A stretch of 14,025 nucleotides of DNA from an uncultured Muribaculaceae bacterium (GTDB lineage: Bacteria; Bacteroidota; Bacteroidia; Bacteroidales; Muribaculaceae), in assembly GCA_934555895.1 (NCBI GenBank), contig CAKTFH010000039.1, positions 1 to 14,025 of the forward strand, written 5' to 3'. Shown piece by piece: positions 1 through 8,662 of this stretch. A program made the position numbers and the translations under genes. The notes beneath the pieces are model-generated. The model was not told where the DNA came from. It was given only the letters and a program-made list of their open reading frames with translations, and did no database searches. Positions within the stretch are counted from its first letter, which is position 1. Every line of letters starts with the position of its first letter.

Positions 1-128
1 CATTAAGTCTCGTGTCTCAAAAAATATGGGGCTATTCAGAACGAGGATTTTTGCACTTCGTTATTGAATCTATGATTCATTTAGCCTTCACCTTTGCACG
101 GAAACGGAGACGGCCTCCTTTGTGAAAA
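1..128. other. Gene-free left edge downstream of the propeller gene
   Basis: No coding region is supported here. It lies just past the stop codon of the minus-strand propeller lipoprotein gene. It contains a perfect inverted repeat TGAATC-TAT-GATTCA at 65-79, a small GGAG...CTCC hairpin around 106-119, and a GTCTC-GT-GTCTC direct repeat at 7-18. The hairpin followed by a T-rich stretch could contribute to termination on either strand, but no strong stem with a run of T is present. Confidence 0.4.
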
Positions 129-2177
129 TTATTCCGACAATTCGTTCTGTAAGATAATGGATTGCCTTTCAACGATTTTGCCTTCCATCATCATTATATT
201 GCTTTCCATGCGTTTCTGGCCCTTGTATTGGGCTTTTGTGAACAGCAACCACACGGTATTATCGTCATATAGAAAAAAAGAGTTATAATATGCGCCACAT
301 TCTGAAGGAAGTATGGCTCCGTTGAGGGGCTTGGTGGAAAATTTGAAGTTGTGTCCGGTGTTGTCAGCCATGATTACTTGCGGGCGGCTTGTCTGCCACA
401 CGCTGCCTGTCTGTGCTGTATGTGCCATGATCAGGAACTCTCCTGTCGGAAGCTGTATCATATAAGGAGCCCCGGCCCACTTGGCAAGTCCGGTAAGCCA
501 ACGGTTTTCGTCTTGCTTGCCATCCCAGTCTTCAGTGTCCCATTCTCCATCAAGCGAGCGGAATTGAAGCGATGGTGAAATACCTCCGTTCACACTCTCT
601 TCCACGAACATGACACCTTTGTTGCCTTGCATCACTACTGAAACAGGCATACCATCGCGGGCCCCTGGTTTATAACTTGCACGTTTGAAGGCGGTCCATG
701 TCTCTCCGTTGTCGGTAGAGCGTGAACTTAATATCTCTTGAAAAAGATTATCCCGCTGATTTTCCCACCAAAATGCTTCTGAAGATACGAGCAACTCCAG
801 TTCTCCATTTGGCAGTTGTACCACCTGAGGCTCCCATGTGCGTCCCCGTCCAACTATTATGGGGTCGCTCCATGTCTCTCCCTTGTCCTTAGAAATGCAG
901 GCGATCACTTTGCAGTTGTAGTTGCTTTCCGGTTTGCCGTTTGCTATGGCGGTCAGGATAATCCAGCCGTTCCGTAGGCGTGTCATTTCGGGATTGCAGA
1001 TGCGATAATACTCACTGCCGTGAAAGACATCGGTGGCATTGTAAATGGTGACTGGTCTTGTCCAGGTTTTTCCGTTGTCGTAGCTTTTCCGAAGATAGGA
1101 ATTCTGCCAATGGTTCTCGGTGCCTCCGTGATATGTAAGGAGGATTTTGTTTTCATCGACACGGCACATGCGCGGATACTCCACTTGCAGCACTTCAGGT
1201 GTGAGGCATATCAGGTTTTCATTGTCCCATTCCACGGTGTGGCTTACGGGTTTCACCGAGCTGTCGACTGCAATGGCTGAATAGTCAGACCATGTCGTCA
1301 CTTCTTTTTCAATCTCCATAATTTCTCCATTGACAAGCGCCTTGACAACGGCGATATATGTAGTTCCGGGCGTCAGTTCCGTTATGGGGGACGAACGGAA
1401 TTTATTGCTGCCCAATGACTCCACCTCATATTTTTTCATGGAACCGCGGTCTATGCCGAACCATATTTCCGGTGCCGGGTCCGCGCCCAAATAATCAGTA
1501 ATAGAAAACGGTATCTGCACCCTGTCTTTTTCTATAATCCAGTTCTCTGAGTCGAATTTGAGCCCGCTGACAGTTGTGACGCTTTTGGAGGCTCCATATA
1601 CCGTAGAACCGTCTTTTGTCACGAAATACGGGCGTATATAATAATCGGATGAAGGAGTGAGACCGGAGCATTTCATCGTGAATGTGCCGCTATAGTCAGG
1701 TATGCGGTCTCCTACCTTGTTCTTGGGCAAAAGTGTGTAGTCGCGCTTAAGTCCGCTGAATGAGGCTGTATAGCCATATTCGATAATATCCGCATCTTCA
1801 AAGTCTTTTGTAATTATCTTGAGATCGATGTAGTCGGCTCCCGCTTTCTGTAATGCGGTATATATGCTTACGGTTTTCAGTTCCCTTTCTGCAATAATGG
1901 GAGCGCAGGCCGGGTCGCCGTTTACCACCGCTCTGTATAGAGCCGGTCCTGTGGCTTTGACCGTGAAAACCGGGAATATGGCATCGGGAATGTCTGTCCA
2001 AGTCGTTCCGTTATCGTCAGATTTCTGCCATTGAATCTGTCCGTAATTGTTAGCACCCCATTCAAGATTGAATGTGACATTTTGATTTAATCGGGCATAG
2101 CTTACGATGCGTTCGTTTGCCGAACAGCTGAGTACCGCAATTATGGCTGTCGTTAGTATAGCGAATATTCTCATCAT
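129..2177 (-). CDS. Asp-box (BNR) beta-propeller lipoprotein, sialidase- or GH93-like exo-glycosidase
   Basis: The protein has 682 residues. Residues 1-17 form a hydrophobic leader ending in VLSC, with Cys18 as the likely lipidation site, so it should be a lipoprotein, probably exposed at the cell surface. Residues about 25-100 look Ig-like and about 105-300 like two fibronectin-type beta-sandwich modules; the rest, about 310-682, is a propeller. Asp-box motifs (SxDxGxxW) are seen at 53-60, 365-372, 429-436 and 487-494; the first lies outside the propeller. EYPRM (333-337), NPEMTRL (395-401), EPQVVQLPNG (449-458), GMPV (509-512) and GAPYMIQLPTGE (569-580) are propeller-strand motifs. GMPV and APYMIQLPTG resemble GH93 exo-arabinanases as much as GH33 sialidases, so the substrate is not settled. 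The start is either of two adjacent ATG codons (2177 or 2174). No clear Shine-Dalgarno is present. It lies 39 bp after the T9SS-tailed gene on the same strand and is probably co-transcribed with it. Confidence 0.85.
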   Translation of the reverse strand: MMRIFAILTTAIIAVLSCSANERIVSYARLNQNVTFNLEWGANNYGQIQWQKSDDNGTTWTDIPDAIFPVFTVKATGPALYRAVVNGDPACAPIIAERELKTVSIYTALQKAGADYIDLKIITKDFEDADIIEYGYTASFSGLKRDYTLLPKNKVGDRIPDYSGTFTMKCSGLTPSSDYYIRPYFVTKDGSTVYGASKSVTTVSGLKFDSENWIIEKDRVQIPFSITDYLGADPAPEIWFGIDRGSMKKYEVESLGSNKFRSSPITELTPGTTYIAVVKALVNGEIMEIEKEVTTWSDYSAIAVDSSVKPVSHTVEWDNENLICLTPEVLQVEYPRMCRVDENKILLTYHGGTENHWQNSYLRKSYDNGKTWTRPVTIYNATDVFHGSEYYRICNPEMTRLRNGWIILTAIANGKPESNYNCKVIACISKDKGETWSDPIIVGRGRTWEPQVVQLPNGELELLVSSEAFWWENQRDNLFQEILSSRSTDNGETWTAFKRASYKPGARDGMPVSVVMQGNKGVMFVEESVNGGISPSLQFRSLDGEWDTEDWDGKQDENRWLTGLAKWAGAPYMIQLPTGEFLIMAHTAQTGSVWQTSRPQVIMADNTGHNFKFSTKPLNGAILPSECGAYYNSFFLYDDNTVWLLFTKAQYKGQKRMESNIMMMEGKIVERQSIILQNELSE

Positions 2178-2216
2178 TATTAGACAAGTTCTAAATATGG
2201 GTCAGGCGTGATACAG

Positions 2217-2810
2217 TTATTTTTTTATCAATCGGGTTACGGAAATTTCCCCTTCCCTATCAGTGAGTGTGAGAATATATATTCCTTTAGAAAAATTACT
2301 GAAATCCGCATCATGAATGATAGCTCCGTTTAAATCGATTAAAGTTTCCAGCTGTCCGGACATATTAACGACGGATATCTGCACCGGATTGAATCCGGTG
2401 ATTTTGACCGGGCCGGAAGTCGGATTCGGTGTTATCGCGCATTGGGTCGTTTCATTCCTGGAAAGGCCGGAACTCTCGATATTAAATTCGACTGTCTGCA
2501 TACAGTCGCAAGTATCGGTTATATCAAGCAGATATGTGCCGGGACTCGATATCGTAATTGTCTGAGAAGTTCCGACGGATGCCCCTGCCGGTGTATGCCA
2601 ATGATATGTGTAATGACCACTCCCTCCTTTCACTACTATGTCACCTCCAAGAACTAACCTCTGAGATAAATCTACTCCGGAGATATTCACACGATTGGTT
2701 GACACTTCAAACAACGGATTCTGTTCAATCGGTATTGTTACAATGGATTGGGGATGACCTGTAAGAGTGATTGAGATAAATAGTATTGAGGTGATAACGA
2801 AGCTTTTCAT
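2217..2810 (-). CDS. Small secreted SprB-repeat protein with C-terminal T9SS type A sorting domain
   Basis: The protein has 197 residues. Residues 1-21 are a classic signal peptide (KSF plus a hydrophobic run ending HPQ). About 53-111 match the SprB/gliding-adhesin style repeat: GGSGHYTYHW, then SSPGTYLLDITDTCDC. Residues 124-197 match the type A sorting domain: ITPNPTSG, QISVVNMSGQ, then FSKGIYILTLTDREG and a basic end, RLIKK. The family role of the tail is recognition by the type IX secretion system, with cleavage or anchoring at the cell surface. I chose the ATG at 2810 because it begins the signal peptide; the in-frame upstream extension overlaps the methyltransferase gene and reads as low-complexity shadow. 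It has only one repeat domain, so it is unlikely to be a full adhesin; it could be a small surface partner of the downstream lipoprotein. This stretch is AT-rich compared with the neighbours to the right. Confidence 0.82.
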   Translation of the reverse strand: MKSFVITSILFISITLTGHPQSIVTIPIEQNPLFEVSTNRVNISGVDLSQRLVLGGDIVVKGGSGHYTYHWHTPAGASVGTSQTITISSPGTYLLDITDTCDCMQTVEFNIESSGLSRNETTQCAITPNPTSGPVKITGFNPVQISVVNMSGQLETLIDLNGAIIHDADFSNFSKGIYILTLTDREGEISVTRLIKK

Positions 2811-2841
2811 GATCTTGTTTTGGAAAATGCAAAAGAGAGTT

Positions 2842-4248
2842 TCAGGTGAGGATGCGCCATGGGGCCGGGTAGAGGTTGTTGGCGCGGTTGCCGAGGTTGT
2901 TGGCAAACCCGAGGGGATGGTCGCCGAAGGTGACGAGCACCGGGCCTTTGGGGGCATCAAGACCGGGGAGGGCTTCGCGCCGCAGATAGCTCAGGGCGGT
3001 CGGAAGGTCGAGGGACGCTTTTGGGAAAGCCCCGTCGCGCAGGGTGGTGGACATGGCCAGAGGGTGGAGGGGCATCTCTTTCTTGCCCTTGAGCGTGCAG
3101 ACTTCCACACCTGCGTAGATTATGTCGAGACAGCGGCTTAACTGGCTGAAAACAGATGCGACCGGAGCGGGAAGAGCGCGAAGGGTGGTTCCGTCGTGTG
3201 TCAATGATGCTTCGGCCTCAAAGCTTTCGCAGGCCCATGACGGTGTTTTCATTCCGCTCCATGCCGCTGATGCGGTGGGTTGGCGTAGGTCTTTCGATTT
3301 CCCGCGTCGTTGAGATGAGAGCGTGGCGCCGGCTTCGGCCGGTATGTCTCCGGCTTTACGTATTACGCCCACAGCGAGGCCTTCGCCGCGTACAAGCCCG
3401 GGCAGGAAGCGCAGCATGCTGCCCGGCATCACGGCACCAGGAAACTGCCGGGGATCGAGGTTCAATATTTCCGCACCGGGATAGCTCTCCACAATCCAGT
3501 CGAGCATCCGCTCGTTTTCGGCTGTGTTGAATGTGCATGTGGAGTAAACAAGATAGCCTCCCGGCATCAGCGCCGGCCAAAGGTTTGCGATAATCTCCTT
3601 CTGACGCTCCGCACATTGGTGTACCAACGACAGGCTCCATTGCTCGGCGGCGCGTGGGTCTTTGCGCATCATCCCCTCGCCTGAACATGGCACATCGGCC
3701 GCAATGATATGGAAAAATTCTTTGAGTCTGCTGTAGCATGCTGTGTCGCCGCGGCTCACCACGGTATAGGGCGACCCCCATTTGATGATGTTTTCGCGCA
3801 GGATTTCAGCCCTGCGGTAATCAAATTCGTTGGCTACGACCAGACTTCCCTGAGGGAGGGCTGAAAGTATGGCTGTGGTTTTTCCTCCTGGGGCAGCGCA
3901 TGCGTCGAGGCACCGTAACGGTGCGGGTATTGAACCGGCTAACATGCCGGCTATGGTGCCTACAGCCATCGACGATGCGTCCTGCACGTAATACAGGCCC
4001 TGATGCAGGGCCGGGTCGTGGGTGAAGTCGGGCCGTTGTGGCAGATAGAATCCCTCTTCGCACCAAGGTACTCTGCCGTCGGAGTCGCTCACGATAGAGG
4101 GCAGGTGGGGGAGGACGCATTTCGATGTGTTGATACGCACTGCCACCGAGGGGGCGGTGGTCTCGATGGCTTCTGTCACAGTGGCGGCATAGGCCGGAAG
4201 CGCCGCAGCGAGAGCGGCTCGGAATTCATTGCTTGTTGGGCTGGGCAT
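2842..4248 (-). CDS. rsmF: rRNA cytosine-C5 methyltransferase, RsmF/NOP2-Sun family
   Basis: The protein has 468 residues, close to E. coli RsmF length. It transfers a methyl group from S-adenosylmethionine to C5 of a cytosine in rRNA. Seen: YVQDASSMA (87-95); SAM-binding motif I DACAAPGGKT (115-124); motif IV ADVPCSGEGMMRKDP with Cys188 (needed for product release in the family); and motif VI YSTCTFNTAENE with catalytic Cys238. The C-terminal third (about 335-468) looks like the PUA-like RNA-binding region and ends GFANNLGNRANNLYPAPW, typical of Bacteroidetes members. The ATG at 4248 (MPSPTSNEF) fits the family start. The upstream in-frame extension lies in the pgpH gene and is proline-rich shadow. 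The start lies 23 bp inside the end of pgpH, which suggests translational coupling. The exact target base (C1407 of 16S in E. coli) is inferred from the family only. Confidence 0.9.
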   Translation of the reverse strand: MPSPTSNEFRAALAAALPAYAATVTEAIETTAPSVAVRINTSKCVLPHLPSIVSDSDGRVPWCEEGFYLPQRPDFTHDPALHQGLYYVQDASSMAVGTIAGMLAGSIPAPLRCLDACAAPGGKTTAILSALPQGSLVVANEFDYRRAEILRENIIKWGSPYTVVSRGDTACYSRLKEFFHIIAADVPCSGEGMMRKDPRAAEQWSLSLVHQCAERQKEIIANLWPALMPGGYLVYSTCTFNTAENERMLDWIVESYPGAEILNLDPRQFPGAVMPGSMLRFLPGLVRGEGLAVGVIRKAGDIPAEAGATLSSQRRGKSKDLRQPTASAAWSGMKTPSWACESFEAEASLTHDGTTLRALPAPVASVFSQLSRCLDIIYAGVEVCTLKGKKEMPLHPLAMSTTLRDGAFPKASLDLPTALSYLRREALPGLDAPKGPVLVTFGDHPLGFANNLGNRANNLYPAPWRILT

Positions 4249-6289
4249 CGGCGGTGGGGGTGGTGTTTTTTTCTCCGGTGCCAGCTGGATACTGCACACG
4301 GGCGTGATACATGCTGCGGAGACGCGAGATGAAGCATTCCTTGATGTCGCGGACATCGCGGAATGAGAGCGGCGAGTCGTTGTGCAGTCCATCATCAATC
4401 TGTGCGTCGATAAGTCGGTTTACAAGGTCCTGGATGGCTTCTTGCGAATGGTCAGTCATGCTGCGTGCGGCGGCCTCCACGGTGTCGGCCATCATCAGCA
4501 GCGACGCCTCGCGGGTCTGGGGATTGGGACCGGGATATGTGAAAGGTTCCGGGTCTACGGTCTCGTCGGGGTGCTGGCGGCATGCCATGGCATAGAAATA
4601 TTTTGCCTTGCCCTTGCCGTGATGCTGTGAGATGAAGTCTTTTATAACTTGTGGAATCTTTGCTTTGTCGGCGCGTCGCAACCCGTCGGCCACGTGGCGT
4701 ATTATGATGCCGGCGCTCTGTTCGGGTGTGAGGGCGTCGTGTGGGTTCACCCCGTACTGGTTTTCGGTGAAGAAGGCCGGATTGTCGATTTTGCCTATGT
4801 CGTGGTAGAGTGCTCCGGCACGCACGAGCTGCACGTTGGCGCCGATGCGGTGGGCGGCTTCGGAGGCGAGGTTGCTCACCGCCATGGAGTGCTGGAAGGT
4901 GCCGGGGCATTCGCGCGAGAGCTCGCGCAATGTGCGTGTGTTTATGTCGGAGAGCTCCACGAGTGTGACGAGCGACACCTGGCCGGAAGCTTTCTCAAAC
5001 AGGAAGATGAGGATATAGGCGAAGGATATGAGCACGGCGTTCACGCCGAAGAAGCCGATGAGCTTCCACGATAGCGCTGAGAGCGAGCCAGTGGTCATGA
5101 GTTCGACCGCTACATATGCTGTTACATAGGTGATGAAACCGAGGGCGGCCGAGCGCAGCAGTTGTGACCGGCGCGACAGTTCCTTGAGCGAAAAGATGAC
5201 CGCGATGCCCGCCGCTGTCTCTATGAAGATGAACTCGATGGGGAAGGTCGCCGTGACGGCGCAGAGTAGTATCTCAATTATATAGATGAAATAGGCAATG
5301 GACGAGTTGTAGAACACCGTGATTATAATTGGCACGATTATGATGGGCACGATGTAGACTCCTGAGGTGTAGAAACGGCTCACAAGCACCGTGAGCACGA
5401 AGAACGTTGTGATGAGTGTCATCAGTGCCGTCACCTCGCGGTGGGTGCGGAAGCGGCCCGGGTGGAAAAAGGAAATGAAACTGTAGAGTAGTGCGAAGAG
5501 TATGGCGGTGAACAGCGTCTGACCCACTACCGTGTTGGTGAGACGGCTGCGGTCGTTGTTGGTCTGTCGGTCAAGTATATCCTCGTATGTGCGCAGTATC
5601 TGGTAGAGTTGCGGTGTGACTATGTCACCTTGTGCTATGATGCGTTCGCCTTTCTGAATCACTCCGATGCCTGATACGATGGGCTGTATGAGTGTCTCGC
5701 GGTAGAGCTGCGTGGCGTCGCGGTCCTCCACGATATTGGGCTGCAGCAGGGTGGATATGCCTATGTCGAGCACAGCGCGGTGTGCCTCGCCGTCGGCGAA
5801 GAGTGAGTCGATGGTGGCATAGGCGTCGCGCCGAGAGAGGAACGACGATGTGCTCTGCGACACATTCACATTGTCGCGGGTGAACTTCACTTCGGGCAGT
5901 TCTCCGCGCTCAATGAGGGTGGCTGTTGCTTGATCGACCACGCCTTGCGCATATATTTTGCGTATGGCGTGGTTGAGGAGTGTGCGGATGCGGTGTGGCA
6001 CACTGTCGGCGTTGGCTATCGCTTCAGATATGCGCGATTCGGCAGTAAGGTCGCGCCTGTAGATGGGCACGAGCGATGCGTCGATGCTGTCGGTCATGGC
6101 CTTGACAGTGGCAGAGTCACGGTAGATGGTGATGTCGAACGGGGCAGTGAGCAGGGCATAGCTCCAGGGACGGTTCTCCTCGTAGGAATATTTGTGGCGG
6201 TTGTCACGGGGCATGAAATATACCGTGATAGCCGTGGCTATGATAAAAATCAGTGCCGAATACAGTTTCTGATTGGAAAGATGCTTCAT
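4226..6289 (-). CDS. pgpH: 7TM-HD phosphodiesterase, PgpH family (probable c-di-AMP hydrolase)
   Basis: The membrane protein has 687 residues. The domain order matches PgpH: an N-terminal membrane helix (about 10-26), an extracytoplasmic 7TMR-HDED region (about 35-250), a block of seven membrane helices (about 255-432), then a cytoplasmic HD domain (about 455-665). HD metal ligands are visible: His467 (GTFQHS), His496-Asp497 (YHDIGK), His532 (IIRHVADG), His556/557 (SQHHGKGK) and Asp602 (MMADTVEAAARS). The spacing agrees with Listeria PgpH, which cleaves c-di-AMP to pApA. The gene begins 71 bp after the (p)ppGpp synthetase gene; AAGGAA lies 13 bases before the ATG. The tail 670-687 is hydrophilic and carries an in-phase A AAA AAC heptamer at 4265-4271. 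All catalytic residues appear intact, so I expect an active enzyme. c-di-AMP as substrate is inferred from the family. Confidence 0.92.
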   Translation of the reverse strand: MKHLSNQKLYSALIFIIATAITVYFMPRDNRHKYSYEENRPWSYALLTAPFDITIYRDSATVKAMTDSIDASLVPIYRRDLTAESRISEAIANADSVPHRIRTLLNHAIRKIYAQGVVDQATATLIERGELPEVKFTRDNVNVSQSTSSFLSRRDAYATIDSLFADGEAHRAVLDIGISTLLQPNIVEDRDATQLYRETLIQPIVSGIGVIQKGERIIAQGDIVTPQLYQILRTYEDILDRQTNNDRSRLTNTVVGQTLFTAILFALLYSFISFFHPGRFRTHREVTALMTLITTFFVLTVLVSRFYTSGVYIVPIIIVPIIITVFYNSSIAYFIYIIEILLCAVTATFPIEFIFIETAAGIAVIFSLKELSRRSQLLRSAALGFITYVTAYVAVELMTTGSLSALSWKLIGFFGVNAVLISFAYILIFLFEKASGQVSLVTLVELSDINTRTLRELSRECPGTFQHSMAVSNLASEAAHRIGANVQLVRAGALYHDIGKIDNPAFFTENQYGVNPHDALTPEQSAGIIIRHVADGLRRADKAKIPQVIKDFISQHHGKGKAKYFYAMACRQHPDETVDPEPFTYPGPNPQTREASLLMMADTVEAAARSMTDHSQEAIQDLVNRLIDAQIDDGLHNDSPLSFRDVRDIKECFISRLRSMYHARVQYPAGTGEKNTTPTADAQPNKQ

Positions 6290-6360
6290 CGTTGAAATTG
6301 TTTCCTTGATGTGTGGCGTTGCTCAGATTTGGTGTATGGGGGAGATAGAGGGCGGCTGTG

Positions 6361-8640
6361 TCAGTTGGATATTCGCGATGCTTTCTGCACTCCCGAGATT
6401 TTGCGCACTTTGGCGCAGAGGTCGTTCACCTCGTCGACATCGGTCACGAGCACCGAGAGATCGCAGAAAAACACTTCTTTTTCGGTGTGTATGTCGAGCG
6501 AACGGATGTTAAGTGCGAGGTGGGTGGAGATAAGCTGTATGAGCTCATGGAGTATACCGTGGCGGTCGATGCCTTCTATATGGATGTGTGTGGGGAAGGT
6601 TGCCTGGCCTGTCTCCCAACGGGTGCTTAATATGCGCGGACCGAAACTTGCCTTGAGGGCGTTGGCTCTCGGGCAGTCGAGCGAGTGTACGGCCACTTCT
6701 CCGTTGTCCTCTATGAACCCGAGCACATCGTCGCCCGGCAGTGGGTTGCAGCAGTCGGAGAAGTGGAAGTTGCTGTTGCCGTTCTCGTCGTAGCGCAGTA
6801 TGTAGGTCTCCTTGCGGTTGATGGCGGCACGCTTGCGGGCGTTTTCCTGCTCTATCTCTGCCTGTTCCTCTTTTTCCTTGCGACGCAGGATTTTGTTGAA
6901 GAGGCGGCGTGCGGTGGAGAGATTCTGCCGGCGCAGTGTCTTGGCCACAAATTCGTTGAGCACTATTTCCTGATTGCCGAGCATGTAGAAGAGGTCGTCG
7001 CGGCTCTCGGCCTTGAAGAGGCCCATAGCTTTGGTGATGGTGTCGTTGTCGTCGTCGATGCCGTTGTCGCTCAGGAATTTTGCATATATTTCCTTGCCTG
7101 CGGCTATGGAGGGCTGCTGGAGCTTGCGGAGCGCCACCCTAAGGCGCGATTTGCCCTTGGCGGTGGCGAGGAAATCGATCCACTCGGGCTTGGGCACCTG
7201 GCTCTGCGATGTGATAACCTCCACCTGATCTCCGGAGTTGAGCTTCTGGCTGAGGGGCACGAGTTTGTGGTTGACCTTGCCGGCGATGCAGTGGCATCCT
7301 ATCTGCGAGTGGAGGTTGAAGGCCACATCGAGCACAGTGGCTTCGGCCGGGAGCGTCATCAGCTCGCCTTTCGGGGTAAACACCACTATCTCTGAAGCGA
7401 AAAGATTGAGTTTCAGCGTATCGAGAAAGTCGAGCGCGTCGGGCTCCGGGTCTTCGAGTATATCCTTGATGGTGTGGAGCCACGCGTTGAGCTCGCTCTC
7501 CTCGTCGCCTTCGCCCACTTTGTATTTCCAGTGCGCGGCGAAGCCCTTCTCGGCTATCTCGTCCATGTGGCGCGATCGTATCTGCACCTCTATCCAGTTG
7601 CCGTCGGGGCCCATCACGGTGAGGTGCAGGGCCTGATAACCGTTGGCCTTGGGGGTTGAAATCCAGTCGCGTGTGCGCTCGGGGTGGAGGCGGTATATGT
7701 CGGTGATGGCCGAGTATATCTGCCAGCAGATGCTTTTCTCCTTCGCGGGGTCGTCGCAGTCGAACACTATGCGCGCCGCATAGAGGTCGTAGACCTCCTC
7801 GAAGGGTATATGCTTGGTCTCCATCTTGTTCCAGATGGAGTAGACGCTCTTCACGCGGGCCTTGGCGGTGTAGGTGAGCCCCATCTCGTCGAGGCGCTTG
7901 ATTACCGGGGCGGCGAAGTTTGCGTATATTTCCTCGCGGTGGGCCTTTGTGGCTTGTATTTTCTCGCTTATCTGGCGGTAGGCGTCGGGATGCTCGTATT
8001 TGAAACTGAGGTCCTCGAGCTCTGTCTTGATGTTGAACAGGCCGAGGCGATGGGCCAGAGGGGCGTAGATGTAGAGGGTTTCGCCGGCGATTTTGTACTG
8101 CTTGTTGGGAGCCATGCTGCCGAGAGTGCGCATGTTGTGCAGGCGGTCGGCCATTTTGATGAGCACCACACGGATATCCTCGCTCATGGTGAGCAGCAGC
8201 TTGCGGAAGTTCTCGGCCTGTGCCGAGGCTTTGTCGCCGAAGATGCCGCCCGATATTTTGGTGAGGCCGGCCACAAGCTGTGCTATTTTAGGGCCGAAGT
8301 TCTGCTCTATATCCTCTACAGTATAGTCGGTGTCTTCCACCACATCGTGAAGCAAGGCGGCGCATATGCTGGTGCTGCCCAGACCTATCTCCTGACTGGC
8401 AATTTTAGCCACGGCTATGGGGTGCAGAATGTAAGGCTCACCTGAGCGGCGGCGTATGCCCTTGTGCGCCTCTTTTGCAAAGTGGAAGGCACGCTCTATG
8501 ATTTCCACTTTCTTGCGGTGGTTACTGTTGAGATAGCCGTCGAGTACTTCGCGGAAAGCTTCATCTATCTGCCGGTTCTCGGCTTCGGTGGTAAAACTGC
8601 TGTTCTGTGTCATAAGTCGGTAAAAATCTCCTTCCTGCAT
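6361..8640 (-). CDS. rel: Bifunctional (p)ppGpp synthetase/hydrolase, RelA/SpoT (RSH) family
   Basis: The long RSH protein has 759 residues and controls the stringent-response alarmone (p)ppGpp. The hydrolase HD domain is intact: His73 (YILHPIAVAKI), His98-Asp99 and Glu102-Asp103 (LLHDVVEDTDYTVED), and Asp165 (MADRLHNMRT). The synthetase half has RVKSVYSIWNKM (262-273), Asp285 in VYDLYAARIV, GYQALHLTV (334-342) and Glu351 in EVQIRSRHMD, so both activities look possible. A TGS domain follows (about 417-478), then a helical and zinc-finger-like region with HFSDCCNPLPGDD (626-638) and SLDCPRA, and an ACT domain (about 683-757). The start at 8640 has GGAGGGG upstream inside a small GACG...CGTC hairpin. 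An alternative ATG at 8613 has GGAAGGAG 14 bases ahead of it. It is the promoter-proximal gene of the minus-strand run, transcribed from the promoter at 8705-8736. Confidence 0.95.
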   Translation of the reverse strand: MQEGDFYRLMTQNSSFTTEAENRQIDEAFREVLDGYLNSNHRKKVEIIERAFHFAKEAHKGIRRRSGEPYILHPIAVAKIASQEIGLGSTSICAALLHDVVEDTDYTVEDIEQNFGPKIAQLVAGLTKISGGIFGDKASAQAENFRKLLLTMSEDIRVVLIKMADRLHNMRTLGSMAPNKQYKIAGETLYIYAPLAHRLGLFNIKTELEDLSFKYEHPDAYRQISEKIQATKAHREEIYANFAAPVIKRLDEMGLTYTAKARVKSVYSIWNKMETKHIPFEEVYDLYAARIVFDCDDPAKEKSICWQIYSAITDIYRLHPERTRDWISTPKANGYQALHLTVMGPDGNWIEVQIRSRHMDEIAEKGFAAHWKYKVGEGDEESELNAWLHTIKDILEDPEPDALDFLDTLKLNLFASEIVVFTPKGELMTLPAEATVLDVAFNLHSQIGCHCIAGKVNHKLVPLSQKLNSGDQVEVITSQSQVPKPEWIDFLATAKGKSRLRVALRKLQQPSIAAGKEIYAKFLSDNGIDDDNDTITKAMGLFKAESRDDLFYMLGNQEIVLNEFVAKTLRRQNLSTARRLFNKILRRKEKEEQAEIEQENARKRAAINRKETYILRYDENGNSNFHFSDCCNPLPGDDVLGFIEDNGEVAVHSLDCPRANALKASFGPRILSTRWETGQATFPTHIHIEGIDRHGILHELIQLISTHLALNIRSLDIHTEKEVFFCDLSVLVTDVDEVNDLCAKVRKISGVQKASRISN

Positions 8641-8662
8641 GTGGTGACGCCCCTCCGTCTCC

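Noticed and set aside
2811..2960. N-terminal extension of the T9SS-tailed protein
   Set aside because: It overlaps the methyltransferase gene in another frame, and the signal peptide begins only at 2810.
4249..4398. N-terminal extension of the rRNA methyltransferase
   Set aside because: It overlaps pgpH, is proline-rich and low in complexity, and the family start aligns with the ATG at 4248.
7684..8445. Long open frame (253 codons) opposite rel
   Set aside because: It is a shadow of the GC-rich rel gene on the other strand, with no promoter, binding site or recognisable domains.
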